DNA of 64,000 nucleotides from Bacillaceae bacterium OF18-1A. GTDB taxonomy: Bacteria > Bacillota > Bacilli > Bacillales > Bacillaceae_G. The translations under genes and the position numbers were made by a program. The DNA lies in the NCBI GenBank assembly GCA_027694045.1, contig JAQEWB010000004.1, forward strand, positions 1 through 64,000. Direction: 5' to 3'. Shown piece by piece: positions 34,617-42,768 of the stretch. Every line of letters starts with the position of its first letter. The stretch's first letter is position 1. Below the pieces are notes generated by a model. The model made no database searches and was not told the origin of the DNA. It saw nothing but the letters and a program-made list of their open reading frames with translations.

Positions 34617-37265
34617 ATGATGAAATGGAATCAGTTACTTCGTAAAGAGTTTACTGAAATTATAAAAAGTAAAAAAATATTAATTCCAATTATCGCGGTT
34701 TTGTTTGTACCGATTTTATACGCAGGGATGTTTTTATGGGCCTTTTGGGATCCGTATAAACAGTTAGATGACTTACCAGTCGCGGTAGTCAACTTAGATA
34801 AAGGTGCAGTATTTGATGGGAAACCGATTGAGGTCGGGAAAGAGCTCGTTGATAATTTGAAAGAGAATAAAAGTTTTAAATGGGAATTTGTAAGTGAAAA
34901 AGAAGCGAAAAAAGGAATGGAAGATAGAAAGTACTACATGTTAGTACGTATTCCAGATGATTTCTCCAGCAACGCTACAACGCTATTAAAAGACAATCCC
35001 AAACCATTAAACTTAGAATACATTCCAAACGAAAGCTTAAACTTCTTATCTTCACAAATTGGCGGAACAGCCATTGAAAAAATGAAAGGTGAAGTAGCAA
35101 ACACATTAACGAAAACATACGCAGAGAAAATGTTCGATTCCATTCAAGACGTCTCAAAAGGATTAGCAGATGGAGCAGACGGTGCAAGTAAATTACATGA
35201 CGGTGCTGGTGAATTGCACGATGGTTCCAGTAAAGTGACGGATGGGCTTTATACACTTCAAGGGAAGTCAGGTGAGATGAAGGATGGTGTTCAGAAATTA
35301 GCAGATGGATCTAATAAATTAGTAGATGGGTCTGGAAAAGTGACAAACGGTTTAAATACGTTAAATCGTAAAACAGGTGAAATGCAGGTAGGTATAGGAA
35401 GATTACAAGATGGATCTCAGAAAGTAACAGTAGGTTTGAATACGTTAAATAGCAAAACGGGTGAAATGCAGGTAGGTATAGAGAAATTACAAGATGGATC
35501 TCAGAAAGTAACAGCAGGTTTGAATACATTAGTAAGTAAATCTGATGAATTAAAGACAGGAACAACTGATCTATCAAATGGTATGGAAAAACTTGCCGAA
35601 GGACAAAGTAAATTAGAGGGATATTCTCAAAAACTTGAAAAAGGTTTGCAAGAGTTAAATAGTAAAGTGAAAGATTCTGTTACAGGCTTGGAGGAAATGC
35701 AAGCGAAAGTCCCTTCTACATTAAATGAAGTAAATGAGAAAATAAATGGAGCTGAAGAAAAGGTAAATCAGTTAAATGAATTTACGCAATCAACAGCAGG
35801 AGATGCAAAAACTGCAGCACAAGATGTAGTGAATTTGCAAAAGCAAATAGAGAGTTTACCGAAAGAATATCAAGAACAGTTACAACCATATATAACAAAT
35901 GCAGCAAAAAGTACGGCGACCGTTCAACAGAAGGCAACTGGAATAGCAAGTGGAACAAATAAATTAAATGAAGAAGTAAAACAACTAAAAGGTGAAATAA
36001 ATCAAAAAACAAGTAATGTGCAAAACAAACTACCAAATACGACAGGGTTGAAACCTTTAACGGAGAGTATTGAGAAGTTAACAGGTGCACAGGAAGAATT
36101 CGTTAAACAATTCCAAGGTTTTGGTGAAAAATTAAATATCGCTAAAGAAGGAGCAAATAAATTTAAAAATGAATCTGGTCAATTCATTAATGGGATTAAT
36201 CAATTAGCAGATGGTTCAAGCCAAGTAACAGGCGGCCTAAGTCAATTATCTGCAGGAGTAAACCAAATGGCAGGTGGTGTAAATCAACTAGCAGATGGCT
36301 CAAGCCAAGTAACAGGCGGTTTAGGTACATTATCTGCAGGAGCAAACCAAATGACAGGTGGCATAACGCAATTAGCGGATGGTTCAAATCAAGTAACAAC
36401 TGGCTTAGGTACTCTAAATGGTGGTCTAAATAAAATGTCAACCGGCTCAACCCAGCTAATCGACGGCGTAAATAAACTAGCAGACGGCTCAGGGAAAGTA
36501 ACAGATGGCCTCGTAAAAGTAAATGATGGTTCAGGTGAACTTGCTGAGAAACTTGGCGAAGGAGCAGAAAAAACTGGTGAAGTAAAAGGGACAGATAAAA
36601 CGTATGATATGTTTGCAAGTCCTGTAAAAGTGAAGACGGAGAAAATGGCGGAAGTTCCAAACTACGGAACTGGATTTACACCGTACTTCTTATCACTTGG
36701 TTTATTCGTCGGGGCTTTACTATTATCAATCGTATACCCATTACGCGATACAGTTGGCGTTCCGAAATCAGGATTTAGCTGGTTTATTAGCAAATTCGGT
36801 GTTTTACTGTCAGTCGGTATCATTCAAGCAATAGTAGCAGATATCATATTACTATTCGGATTAGGTGTAGAAGTACAAAGTATTCCGTACTTTATACTCT
36901 TTAGCATCGTGACAAGTTTAGCGTTTATCGCATTAATTCAATGTTTAGTAACGGCATTTGGTGATGCAGGACGTTTCATCGCCATCATCACATTAATTAT
37001 TCAGCTTACAACAAGTGCTGGAACGTTCCCGCTAGAATTAATTCCGAAGTTTTTACAGCCATTTAACGCTTGGCTACCGATGACATACTCTGTATCAGGA
37101 TTGAAAGCAGTCGTATCAAGTGGGGACTTTAACTTCATGTGGCAAAACATTGGAATCCTCATAATCTTTATCGTTGTGTTATCACTTGGAACAATTGCTT
37201 CCTTAACTTTGATGCATAAACGACAATTTAAAAATATTGCTGACAATCAATCGGTTGAAGCGTAG
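34617..37265 (+). CDS. yhgE: YhgE/Pip-family membrane protein
   Basis: An 882-residue membrane protein. One N-terminal helix (about 22-43), a large extracytoplasmic region to about residue 680, then about five helices in an ABC-2-like C-terminal block (about 690-870). The extracytoplasmic part has many repeats of an LADGS-x-V-x-GL-x-L type unit (about 170-320 and 525-640) around a coiled-coil middle, as in YhgE/phage infection protein (Pip) homologs. Two adjacent ATG codons follow GGGGGAG. Family members act in phage adsorption in lactococci and in envelope or type VII-like roles elsewhere. Regulated, it seems, by the preceding TetR protein. Confidence 0.88.
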   Translation: MMKWNQLLRKEFTEIIKSKKILIPIIAVLFVPILYAGMFLWAFWDPYKQLDDLPVAVVNLDKGAVFDGKPIEVGKELVDNLKENKSFKWEFVSEKEAKKGMEDRKYYMLVRIPDDFSSNATTLLKDNPKPLNLEYIPNESLNFLSSQIGGTAIEKMKGEVANTLTKTYAEKMFDSIQDVSKGLADGADGASKLHDGAGELHDGSSKVTDGLYTLQGKSGEMKDGVQKLADGSNKLVDGSGKVTNGLNTLNRKTGEMQVGIGRLQDGSQKVTVGLNTLNSKTGEMQVGIEKLQDGSQKVTAGLNTLVSKSDELKTGTTDLSNGMEKLAEGQSKLEGYSQKLEKGLQELNSKVKDSVTGLEEMQAKVPSTLNEVNEKINGAEEKVNQLNEFTQSTAGDAKTAAQDVVNLQKQIESLPKEYQEQLQPYITNAAKSTATVQQKATGIASGTNKLNEEVKQLKGEINQKTSNVQNKLPNTTGLKPLTESIEKLTGAQEEFVKQFQGFGEKLNIAKEGANKFKNESGQFINGINQLADGSSQVTGGLSQLSAGVNQMAGGVNQLADGSSQVTGGLGTLSAGANQMTGGITQLADGSNQVTTGLGTLNGGLNKMSTGSTQLIDGVNKLADGSGKVTDGLVKVNDGSGELAEKLGEGAEKTGEVKGTDKTYDMFASPVKVKTEKMAEVPNYGTGFTPYFLSLGLFVGALLLSIVYPLRDTVGVPKSGFSWFISKFGVLLSVGIIQAIVADIILLFGLGVEVQSIPYFILFSIVTSLAFIALIQCLVTAFGDAGRFIAIITLIIQLTTSAGTFPLELIPKFLQPFNAWLPMTYSVSGLKAVVSSGDFNFMWQNIGILIIFIVVLSLGTIASLTLMHKRQFKNIADNQSVEA

Positions 37266-37282
37266 GTAAATATATAACAATA

Positions 37283-37330
37283 AAAGCCTGTGTGGATAAT
37301 TACTAAGTGATTATCCATACAGGCTCTTTT
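37283..37330 (+). terminator. yhgE terminator
   Basis: AGCCTGTGTGGATAAT pairs, with one mismatch, with ATTATCCATACAGGCT, then a T-rich run. Confidence 0.92.
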
Positions 37331-37393
37331 TATCAAATAAATCTATAATACAAAAGCTCTTTGCAATAACAACAGTATTTTAGAAAATGGATT

Positions 37394-37445
37394 TTTATCC
37401 CGCATTAACGGGCAGTACCCCCCACTGATTAAAGTTTTACTTTAT
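37394..37445 (+). mobile_element. mini-bcr1 (internally deleted)
   Basis: Only 52 bp, from TTTATCCCGCATTAACGGG to the right end CCCACTGATTAAAGTTTTAC-TTTAT, keeping TTTAT at both borders but lacking the central 90-100 bases of bcr1. Confidence 0.8.
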
Positions 37446-37531
37446 TTCCTTTAATTTCTGATTGCAGTCTATATGAAAGAAAAGGAATTACAACAAATTG
37501 CAGAGAAAAGTAGAATAGGGGAGTTGATAGG

Positions 37532-37741
37532 ATGAAACGAAAACTTATTCATTATTTCATTGTAAATCCATTAATCATCTTTCTTGTTTACGCCCTTTCA
37601 CCTTTCGTGTTTGAGAAAGAAGAATATATGAGTATGAAAGATATATTTGGGATGCTTTTTTTCTACTATGTGTTAATTAGTGGATATTACTTTCTTGATT
37701 ACGTAAGTGAAAGAATAAAGAAAAACAATAAAGTTGAATGA
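37532..37741 (+). CDS. small membrane protein (69 aa), unknown
   Basis: Two hydrophobic segments (about 10-24 and 38-58), with basic ends. GGGGAGTTG lies ahead of the ATG. A 20-codon open frame (37473-37535) overlaps the start in ATGA fashion; it has no ribosome site of its own and may be a leader or a chance frame. The next gene starts 26 bases after the stop. No family recognised. Confidence 0.65.
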   Translation: MKRKLIHYFIVNPLIIFLVYALSPFVFEKEEYMSMKDIFGMLFFYYVLISGYYFLDYVSERIKKNNKVE

Positions 37742-37767
37742 TAGAAAAAACGGTGGAGGACAACAAA

Positions 37768-38073
37768 ATGACTGAAAGTGAAATGAAATTCAGAGATACG
37801 ACCATTCGTAACTTTTTCGATAAAGAAGACCGTTTAAAATCGATTCCAGGTCAAAAGAAGAAAAAACTAGTGTTGTTGGAGCATTTAGTTAGCAAGTTAA
37901 ATAAGGAGATTCAGTATACGGAAAAAGAAATGAATACATTCATAAAACAATATCATGATGATTTTTGCACGATAAGGCGCGAGTTTATCGTGCACGGATT
38001 TATGGACAGGGAGGATAATATGTACCACATAAACGGGAGAGAAGCTTGGACGAAGTGGGAGGAGTTAAAATAA
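37768..38073 (+). CDS. DUF2087-domain protein
   Basis: A 101-residue soluble protein; most of it is the DUF2087 domain, visible as IRNFFDKEDRLKSIPGQ, then KKLVLLEHLVSKL and DDFCTIRREFIVHGFMDRE. Such domains occur alone or after a helix-turn-helix, and the Arg/Asp-rich end suggests nucleic-acid binding; function unknown. Start at ATG after GTGGAGGA; the open frame also has an ATG overlapping the previous stop codon, without a good site. Confidence 0.8.
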   Translation: MTESEMKFRDTTIRNFFDKEDRLKSIPGQKKKKLVLLEHLVSKLNKEIQYTEKEMNTFIKQYHDDFCTIRREFIVHGFMDREDNMYHINGREAWTKWEELK

Positions 38074-38138
38074 ATAAGTAGCGAGGGTATCCCAAGCGTT
38101 ATCTATTGATCGTCGTAAAAAAAGTAAGAGGTGGTTTA

Positions 38139-38648
38139 GTGATACGGTTAGCAAAAGAGATTGATGCAGAATCCATTATGGATATTAGAAAAGAAATTAT
38201 ATTATCAGAGACTACTACGAAGTTTTTTATAATGTCTCCTAATAAAATACCAAATGATATTGATGCAGAAAGAGAAAAAATAAGGAAGAGTAATGAGAAA
38301 GGTAACCTGTCCATCGTTTATGAAGTAGATGGTGAAGTGGTTGGATTTTTAACTTTCAATCGATATGAATTAGAACGTTTACGACATGCAGGCGCAATGG
38401 GAATGGGAATTAGAGAGGCATACTGTAATCAAGGCATTGGTACGAAGTTAATTGAATTTCTTATTCGTTGGGCGAAAGGGCAGGAAGGTTTAGAGAAAAT
38501 TTGCTTAGGCGTAGTTTCTATTAACGATAGAGCAATTAAGGTGTATAAGCGTATGGGGTTTGTAGAAGAAGGAAGGCAACGAAAGCAAATTAAATATGAA
38601 GATGGATCATATGGTGATGATGTATGGATGGGGCTTTATATTAAATAG
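38139..38648 (+). CDS. GNAT-family N-acetyltransferase
   Basis: A 169-residue acetyltransferase using acetyl-CoA. The GNAT core shows MGIREAYCNQGIGTKLIEFL (acetyl-CoA loop of R/QxxGxG type) and ICLGVVSINDRAIKVYKRMGFVEEGR, resembling RimI/SpeG-type enzymes. The start is GTG with AAGAGGTG ahead; an earlier in-frame TTG has no site. The substrate is unknown. A weak hairpin follows. Confidence 0.88.
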   Translation: MIRLAKEIDAESIMDIRKEIILSETTTKFFIMSPNKIPNDIDAEREKIRKSNEKGNLSIVYEVDGEVVGFLTFNRYELERLRHAGAMGMGIREAYCNQGIGTKLIEFLIRWAKGQEGLEKICLGVVSINDRAIKVYKRMGFVEEGRQRKQIKYEDGSYGDDVWMGLYIK

Positions 38649-38660
38649 AATTTAATTGGG

Positions 38661-38695
38661 GATGTATATACATTGTGGTATGTACATCTTTTTTA
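38661..38695 (+). terminator. probable GNAT terminator
   Basis: GATGTATATAC pairs imperfectly with GTATGTACATC, then T6. Confidence 0.65.
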
Positions 38696-38822
38696 ATATC
38701 TCTAAAAGCACTATGTTTTCCCCTCCCATTAACATACTTTTCCCTATGTATAATATTAATATAGTAAAATCATAACAACCTATATTGCAGTTTCCAATAA
38801 TATACTATATAATCAGATTAAG

Positions 38823-38834
38823 AAAACGTTTTCA
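38823..38834. promoter_or_regulatory. LacI-type operator
   Basis: GAAAACGTTTTC, a perfect 12-bp palindrome with central CG, of the type bound by LacI/CcpA-family regulators, 20 bases before the LacI-family start codon; autoregulation inferred. Confidence 0.7.
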
Positions 38835-38853
38835 TTCAAAGGGGGAGAATTTC

Positions 38854-39867
38854 GTGTCGACTATCGAGGACGTGGCGAAATTAGCGGGGTTATCAAGGAC
38901 AACGGTTTCTAGGGTGATCAATAATCATCCATATGTTTCAGATGAGAAGAAAAAGAGGGTTCAATTAGCAATGAAGCATTTAGGATTTGTTCCTAATTCT
39001 GCGGCGAGAAGGCTTCGTAAACAAAAGACAGAAACAATTGCGGTGCTAGTTCCAAGGATTACAAATCCTTTCTTCAGTCGATTTATCGAAGCGATCGAGA
39101 TTGCTGCTTCTGAACATAAATATAAACTGATTATTTGTCAAACAAGATATTTACCGGAAAAAGAGATGGAGTATTTACAATTATTATCTACGAAACAAGT
39201 AGATGGGATTATTCTATGTTCACTAGAAAATCCGTGGGAAGATGTGGAACCATACTTACAGCACGGTCCAATCGTGTTATGTAATGAATATATTGAGGAA
39301 GCAAATATTCCAACAGTGAAGTTCGATCATGCGCAAGGAGCGTACATAGCTGCTAAGCATGTGTTAGATCAAGGGTATCGTAATCTTATTTTTTGCCGTG
39401 GTAACGAAACCAAGGTTGTTAGCCAGCAGCGAAAAATGGGCTTTTTACGTGCAATCACTGAGAAGAGCCGCCAAGTAGAAGCGATTGATTTTCTTGAAAA
39501 CGCTTTCTCTTGGGACGATGGAAAAAGAATATTCCATGACGTATTAAAAGACAAAAAAAATCCTACCGCGATTTTGGCAGGAGGCGATGAGGTAGCAGCT
39601 GGAATTATCTCAGAGGCGAAGCGCCATGACTGGAGCATTCCAGATGATCTTGCTGTTATCGGTTTTGATAACCAAATTTTATCACAGATTACTGAGCCAG
39701 GTATTACGACAATTGAACAGCCAATCGATGAGATGGCTCGAAAAGTTGTCGACCTAATGATGGATAAAATCCATACGAAAAATTATCGTAAAAAAGAATT
39801 GTATGAGTTTGAACTGGAGCTCTTGGTGAAAGGTTCAACTACGAAGGATACGATGTTATTAGCCTAG
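38854..39867 (+). CDS. LacI family transcriptional regulator
   Basis: A 337-residue regulator. The N-terminal LacI helix-turn-helix STIEDVAKLAGLSRTTVSRVINNHPYVS is followed by a periplasmic-binding-protein-like sensor (about 60-330): TETIAVLVPRITNPFFSRFIEAIE, PTAILAGGDEVAAGI, DLAVIGFDNQ and TTIEQPIDEMARKV. The start is GTG after AAGGGGGAG; the upstream open frame is spurious. Its length equals that of DegA of B. subtilis, but its ligand and targets are not evident from the neighbours. Confidence 0.9.
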   Translation: MSTIEDVAKLAGLSRTTVSRVINNHPYVSDEKKKRVQLAMKHLGFVPNSAARRLRKQKTETIAVLVPRITNPFFSRFIEAIEIAASEHKYKLIICQTRYLPEKEMEYLQLLSTKQVDGIILCSLENPWEDVEPYLQHGPIVLCNEYIEEANIPTVKFDHAQGAYIAAKHVLDQGYRNLIFCRGNETKVVSQQRKMGFLRAITEKSRQVEAIDFLENAFSWDDGKRIFHDVLKDKKNPTAILAGGDEVAAGIISEAKRHDWSIPDDLAVIGFDNQILSQITEPGITTIEQPIDEMARKVVDLMMDKIHTKNYRKKELYEFELELLVKGSTTKDTMLLA

Positions 39868-39893
39868 TAGACTATGTCTGCTAGGTTTTTTTA
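39862..39893 (+). terminator. LacI gene terminator
   Basis: CCTAGTAGAC-TAT-GTCTGCTAGG with one mismatch, then T7; overlaps the gene end. Confidence 0.88.
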
Positions 39894-39906
39894 TGTTCAT
39901 AAATTA

Positions 39907-40035
39907 CTATTCTTCGTGAACGCAATCGTCACATTTGTTATGGTATGCTTCGTGCTGCTCATCAATTTCTCTCCCGCAATTCGCACAAGTTTTCGTCGGT
40001 AAATTTCTGAAAAACTCCATTGGTTGATCGATCAT
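39907..40035 (-). CDS. yhfH: YhfH-family zinc-ribbon miniprotein (42 aa)
   Basis: A 42-residue protein. Zinc-ribbon type CANCGREIDEQHEAYHNKCDDC, with paired CxxC motifs, takes most of its length. Start chosen at the ATG after GGAGGGATT; the longer open frame to 40158 is an AT-rich upstream region. It precedes yhfI on the opposite strand, as expected. Function unknown; may bind zinc. Confidence 0.85.
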   Translation of the reverse strand: MIDQPMEFFRNLPTKTCANCGREIDEQHEAYHNKCDDCVHEE

Positions 40036-40214
40036 GTCAATCCCTCCATTTCCATTTCTTACTATCATTGTATTAGTACAAAAAATAAAAGTCAACAACT
40101 GTTTTATAACAAATTGAAAAATAATGAAAAAGTTTAGGAAATGGATTATAGTTAACAATGTAGGATGTAAGTAAAAACTGCATGGCTACTCGGTTTTAGA
40201 AAGGATGGATACAT

Positions 40215-40949
40215 ATGAAAATGACTGTTGTCGGCTTTTGGGGCGGCTTTCCAGAAGCGGGAGAAGCAACGTCGGGGTATTTGTTTGAACACGATGGTTT
40301 TCGTTTACTTGTAGACTGTGGTAGTGGTGTACTAGCACAGCTTCAAAAATATATAACACCATCTCATATAGATGCAGTTGTACTGTCACACTATCATCAC
40401 GATCATGTTGCAGATGTTGGGGTGTTGCAATATGCACGATTAATTACGAGTGCGACAAAAGGACAACTACCGGAATTACCGATTTATGGTCATACGTTTG
40501 ATGAGAATGGATTCCATTCTTTAACGCATGAACCACATACGAAAGGAATCGCGTACAATCCAGAAGAAACACTTCAAGTTGGACCGTTTTCCATTTCATT
40601 CTTAAAAACTGTTCATCCTGTTACATGCTTTGCGATGCGTATTACAGCTGGTGATGATGCTGTAGTATATAGTGCTGATTCAAGTTATATTCCTGAATTT
40701 ATTCCATTCACAAAAGATGCTGATCTTTTCATTTGTGAGTGTAATATGTATGCACATCAAGAGGCTGCAAAAGCAGGACATATGAATAGTACAGAAGTAG
40801 CAAGTATTGCGAAAGATGCGAATGTAAAAGAACTTTTATTAACGCACTTACCGCATACAGGCAATACAGCTGATTTAGTAGCAGAAGCAAAACAAATTTT
40901 CAGCGGCCACATTACGCTTGCGCATAGTGGTTACGTTTGGAATTCATGA
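40215..40949 (+). CDS. yhfI: YhfI, MBL-fold metallohydrolase
   Basis: A 244-residue metallo-beta-lactamase-fold hydrolase. The metal motif HYHHDH (residues 59-64) gives the HxHxDH signature; further metal ligands are likely His in TVHPVTCFAMRI, Asp in YSADSSYIPE, and His in LLLTHLPHTG. RNase Z-like and phosphodiesterase members share this layout; substrate unknown. AGAAAGGATGG precedes the ATG. lplJ follows 9 bases later, probably co-transcribed. Confidence 0.9.
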   Translation: MKMTVVGFWGGFPEAGEATSGYLFEHDGFRLLVDCGSGVLAQLQKYITPSHIDAVVLSHYHHDHVADVGVLQYARLITSATKGQLPELPIYGHTFDENGFHSLTHEPHTKGIAYNPEETLQVGPFSISFLKTVHPVTCFAMRITAGDDAVVYSADSSYIPEFIPFTKDADLFICECNMYAHQEAAKAGHMNSTEVASIAKDANVKELLLTHLPHTGNTADLVAEAKQIFSGHITLAHSGYVWNS

Positions 40950-40958
40950 GGTGATACG

Positions 40959-41948
40959 ATGTTATTTATTGATAATAAAGGAATTACAGATCCTAGAATA
41001 AATTTAGCAATTGAAGAATATTGTGTGAAAAACTTAGATATTAACGAAACGTATTTACTGTTCTACATTAACGAACCTTCCATTATCATTGGTAAAAACC
41101 AAAACACAGTAGAAGAAATTAATGCAGATTACGTAAAAGAACAAGGCATTCACGTCGTTCGTCGTCTATCAGGCGGAGGCGCAGTATATCACGATTTAGG
41201 AAATTTAAACTTCAGCTTTATTACGAAAGATGATGGAGATAGTTTCAGCAACTTCAAAAAATTCACAGAGCCTGTAACGAAAGCGCTTGGCAAATTAGGC
41301 GTAAATGCAGAACTAAGTGGTCGTAACGACATTTTAGCTGAAGGTAGAAAAATTTCAGGTAACGCGCAGTTCTCAACGAAAGGTCGTATGTTCAGTCACG
41401 GTACGTTACTATTTGACTCTGAAATCGATCACGTCGTATCAGCACTGAAAGTAAAAATGGATAAGATCCAATCAAAAGGAATTAAATCAATTCGTAGCCG
41501 CGTTGCGAACATTACAGAGTTCTTAAACGAAAAAATGACGACAGAAGAGTTTAGACAACTTCTTCTAGAAACAATTTTCGAAGGAGAAACAGAAATCCCA
41601 ACGTATGAATTAACAGAAGAGGATTGGAAAGAAATCCATAAACTTTCTGAAGAGCGCTACCGCAATTGGGACTGGAACTACGGAAAATCTCCGAAGTTCA
41701 ACTTACAACATTCACACCGCTTCCCAGTTGGACAAGTTGACGTTCGTCTTGAAGTGAAAAAGGGAACAGTAACAGAATGCAAAATTTACGGTGACTTCTT
41801 CGGTTCACTAGATGTGCATGATATTGAAGAACGTCTAACTGGTGTACAGTTCGATAAAGATGCATTCGCCGCAGCTTTAGAAGGTGTAGATATTGCACGT
41901 TACTTCGGCAATATTACAACAGAAGATTTCTTACATTTATTCTTCTAA
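40959..41948 (+). CDS. lplJ: LplJ, lipoate-protein ligase
   Basis: Attaches free lipoate to the lipoyl domains of 2-oxoacid dehydrogenases and the glycine cleavage H protein, using ATP. The 329-residue protein has RRLSGGGAVYHDLGNLNFSF, the lipoate-binding motif, and GRKISGNAQFSTKGRMFSHGT with the catalytic Lys. GAGGTGATACG precedes the ATG. The yhfI-lplJ order matches B. subtilis. Confidence 0.94.
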   Translation: MLFIDNKGITDPRINLAIEEYCVKNLDINETYLLFYINEPSIIIGKNQNTVEEINADYVKEQGIHVVRRLSGGGAVYHDLGNLNFSFITKDDGDSFSNFKKFTEPVTKALGKLGVNAELSGRNDILAEGRKISGNAQFSTKGRMFSHGTLLFDSEIDHVVSALKVKMDKIQSKGIKSIRSRVANITEFLNEKMTTEEFRQLLLETIFEGETEIPTYELTEEDWKEIHKLSEERYRNWDWNYGKSPKFNLQHSHRFPVGQVDVRLEVKKGTVTECKIYGDFFGSLDVHDIEERLTGVQFDKDAFAAALEGVDIARYFGNITTEDFLHLFF

Positions 41949-41949
41949 A

Positions 41950-41986
41950 ATGAGGGGGCTGTCATAACAGGCAGCCTCTTTCTTTT
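41950..41986 (+). terminator. lplJ terminator
   Basis: GAGGGGGCTGTCATAACAGG pairs partly with CAGCCTC and is followed by T-rich DNA; imperfect stem. Confidence 0.7.
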
Positions 41987-42004
41987 TGCGTAAATTGTCA
42001 TGTT

Positions 42005-42140
42005 TTGTCGGTAAGTCGATATCTCTTGTCGAATCGCCGATATAATTCAAGTTACGTTCGATATATTGAAAAAATCGCCGATATAATTCAAGTTGCGTTC
42101 GTTATATGGGAAGAATCGCTGATATAATTTCATGTATCAT
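42005..42140. repeat. CGATATA-type interspersed repeat, copy 3
   Basis: GTCGGTAAGTCGATATCTC, CGCCGATATAATTCAAGTT twice, and a final ATCGCTGATATAATTTCATG. Two 40-base internal units are nearly identical. Confidence 0.8.
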
Positions 42141-42201
42141 AAAATCACAGGACATCTGCTTCTAATAAATGAATATACATAATAAAAGGAGGTGGATCGA
42201 A

Positions 42202-42627
42202 ATGAAAAGGGTAATGTACGTTGTATTATTGCTCAGCTTTGTCATCGGAATGACAGCTTGTAACGATGAAACGTCCTCAAGTCGCACACTCTTATCGATT
42301 GGAAAGCCAGCGAAAGATAATGTTATATATTTTACGCATACAGATAATAGACGAAAGATAAAGGAAATACAAGACATGTTTCAAAATAAGAAGTGGAAAA
42401 GAAATGAAACATTCAGCGCTGTTAATAAAACACCAGATGTCGTCTTTTCAATAGATGAAGACAATAAAGGGCTACCGACATTATACGTTACGCTGTACTT
42501 TCATGAAAACGGAGCGGACGTTCTCAACTTGTATGGGGAGTATACGAGTTTAAGTAAAGAGGAACTTCATAAGCTTAGAGAAAAGATGAGTGCATATTAT
42601 CCTAAAATGATTTCAGTGTTAGTTTAG
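42202..42627 (+). CDS. lipoprotein, unknown function
   Basis: A 141-residue predicted lipoprotein, lipobox GMTAC with Cys at about residue 20. The mature part has IGKPAKDNVIYFTHTDNRRKIKEIQDMF and PDVVFSIDEDNKGLPTLYVTLYFHENG, small beta-rich domain; no family recognised. GGAGGTGG precedes the ATG; an upstream in-frame ATG lacks a site. It occupies the place of a B. subtilis yhf-type lipoprotein but is not clearly the same. Confidence 0.75.
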   Translation: MKRVMYVVLLLSFVIGMTACNDETSSSRTLLSIGKPAKDNVIYFTHTDNRRKIKEIQDMFQNKKWKRNETFSAVNKTPDVVFSIDEDNKGLPTLYVTLYFHENGADVLNLYGEYTSLSKEELHKLREKMSAYYPKMISVLV

Positions 42628-42768
42628 TAATTTGCTAGCAAATTGAATGAAGAGGAGGTAATCCGTGTATATGCAGTTAATGGAATATCACTTGCCACTT
42701 TAATTTTCTTTTAATATAATTAATTTAGAATTTTTAAATATTCTAAATTTTATAAAGGTGGGGTTTGT

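Noticed and set aside
34934..36660. Several minus-strand frames, Leu/His-rich, opposite yhgE
   Set aside because: Artefacts of the repeated coding sequence of yhgE; no starts with sites.
37473..37535. 20-codon leader peptide gene before the 69-aa membrane protein
   Set aside because: ATGA overlap is suggestive, but there is no ribosome site and no regulatory codon run.
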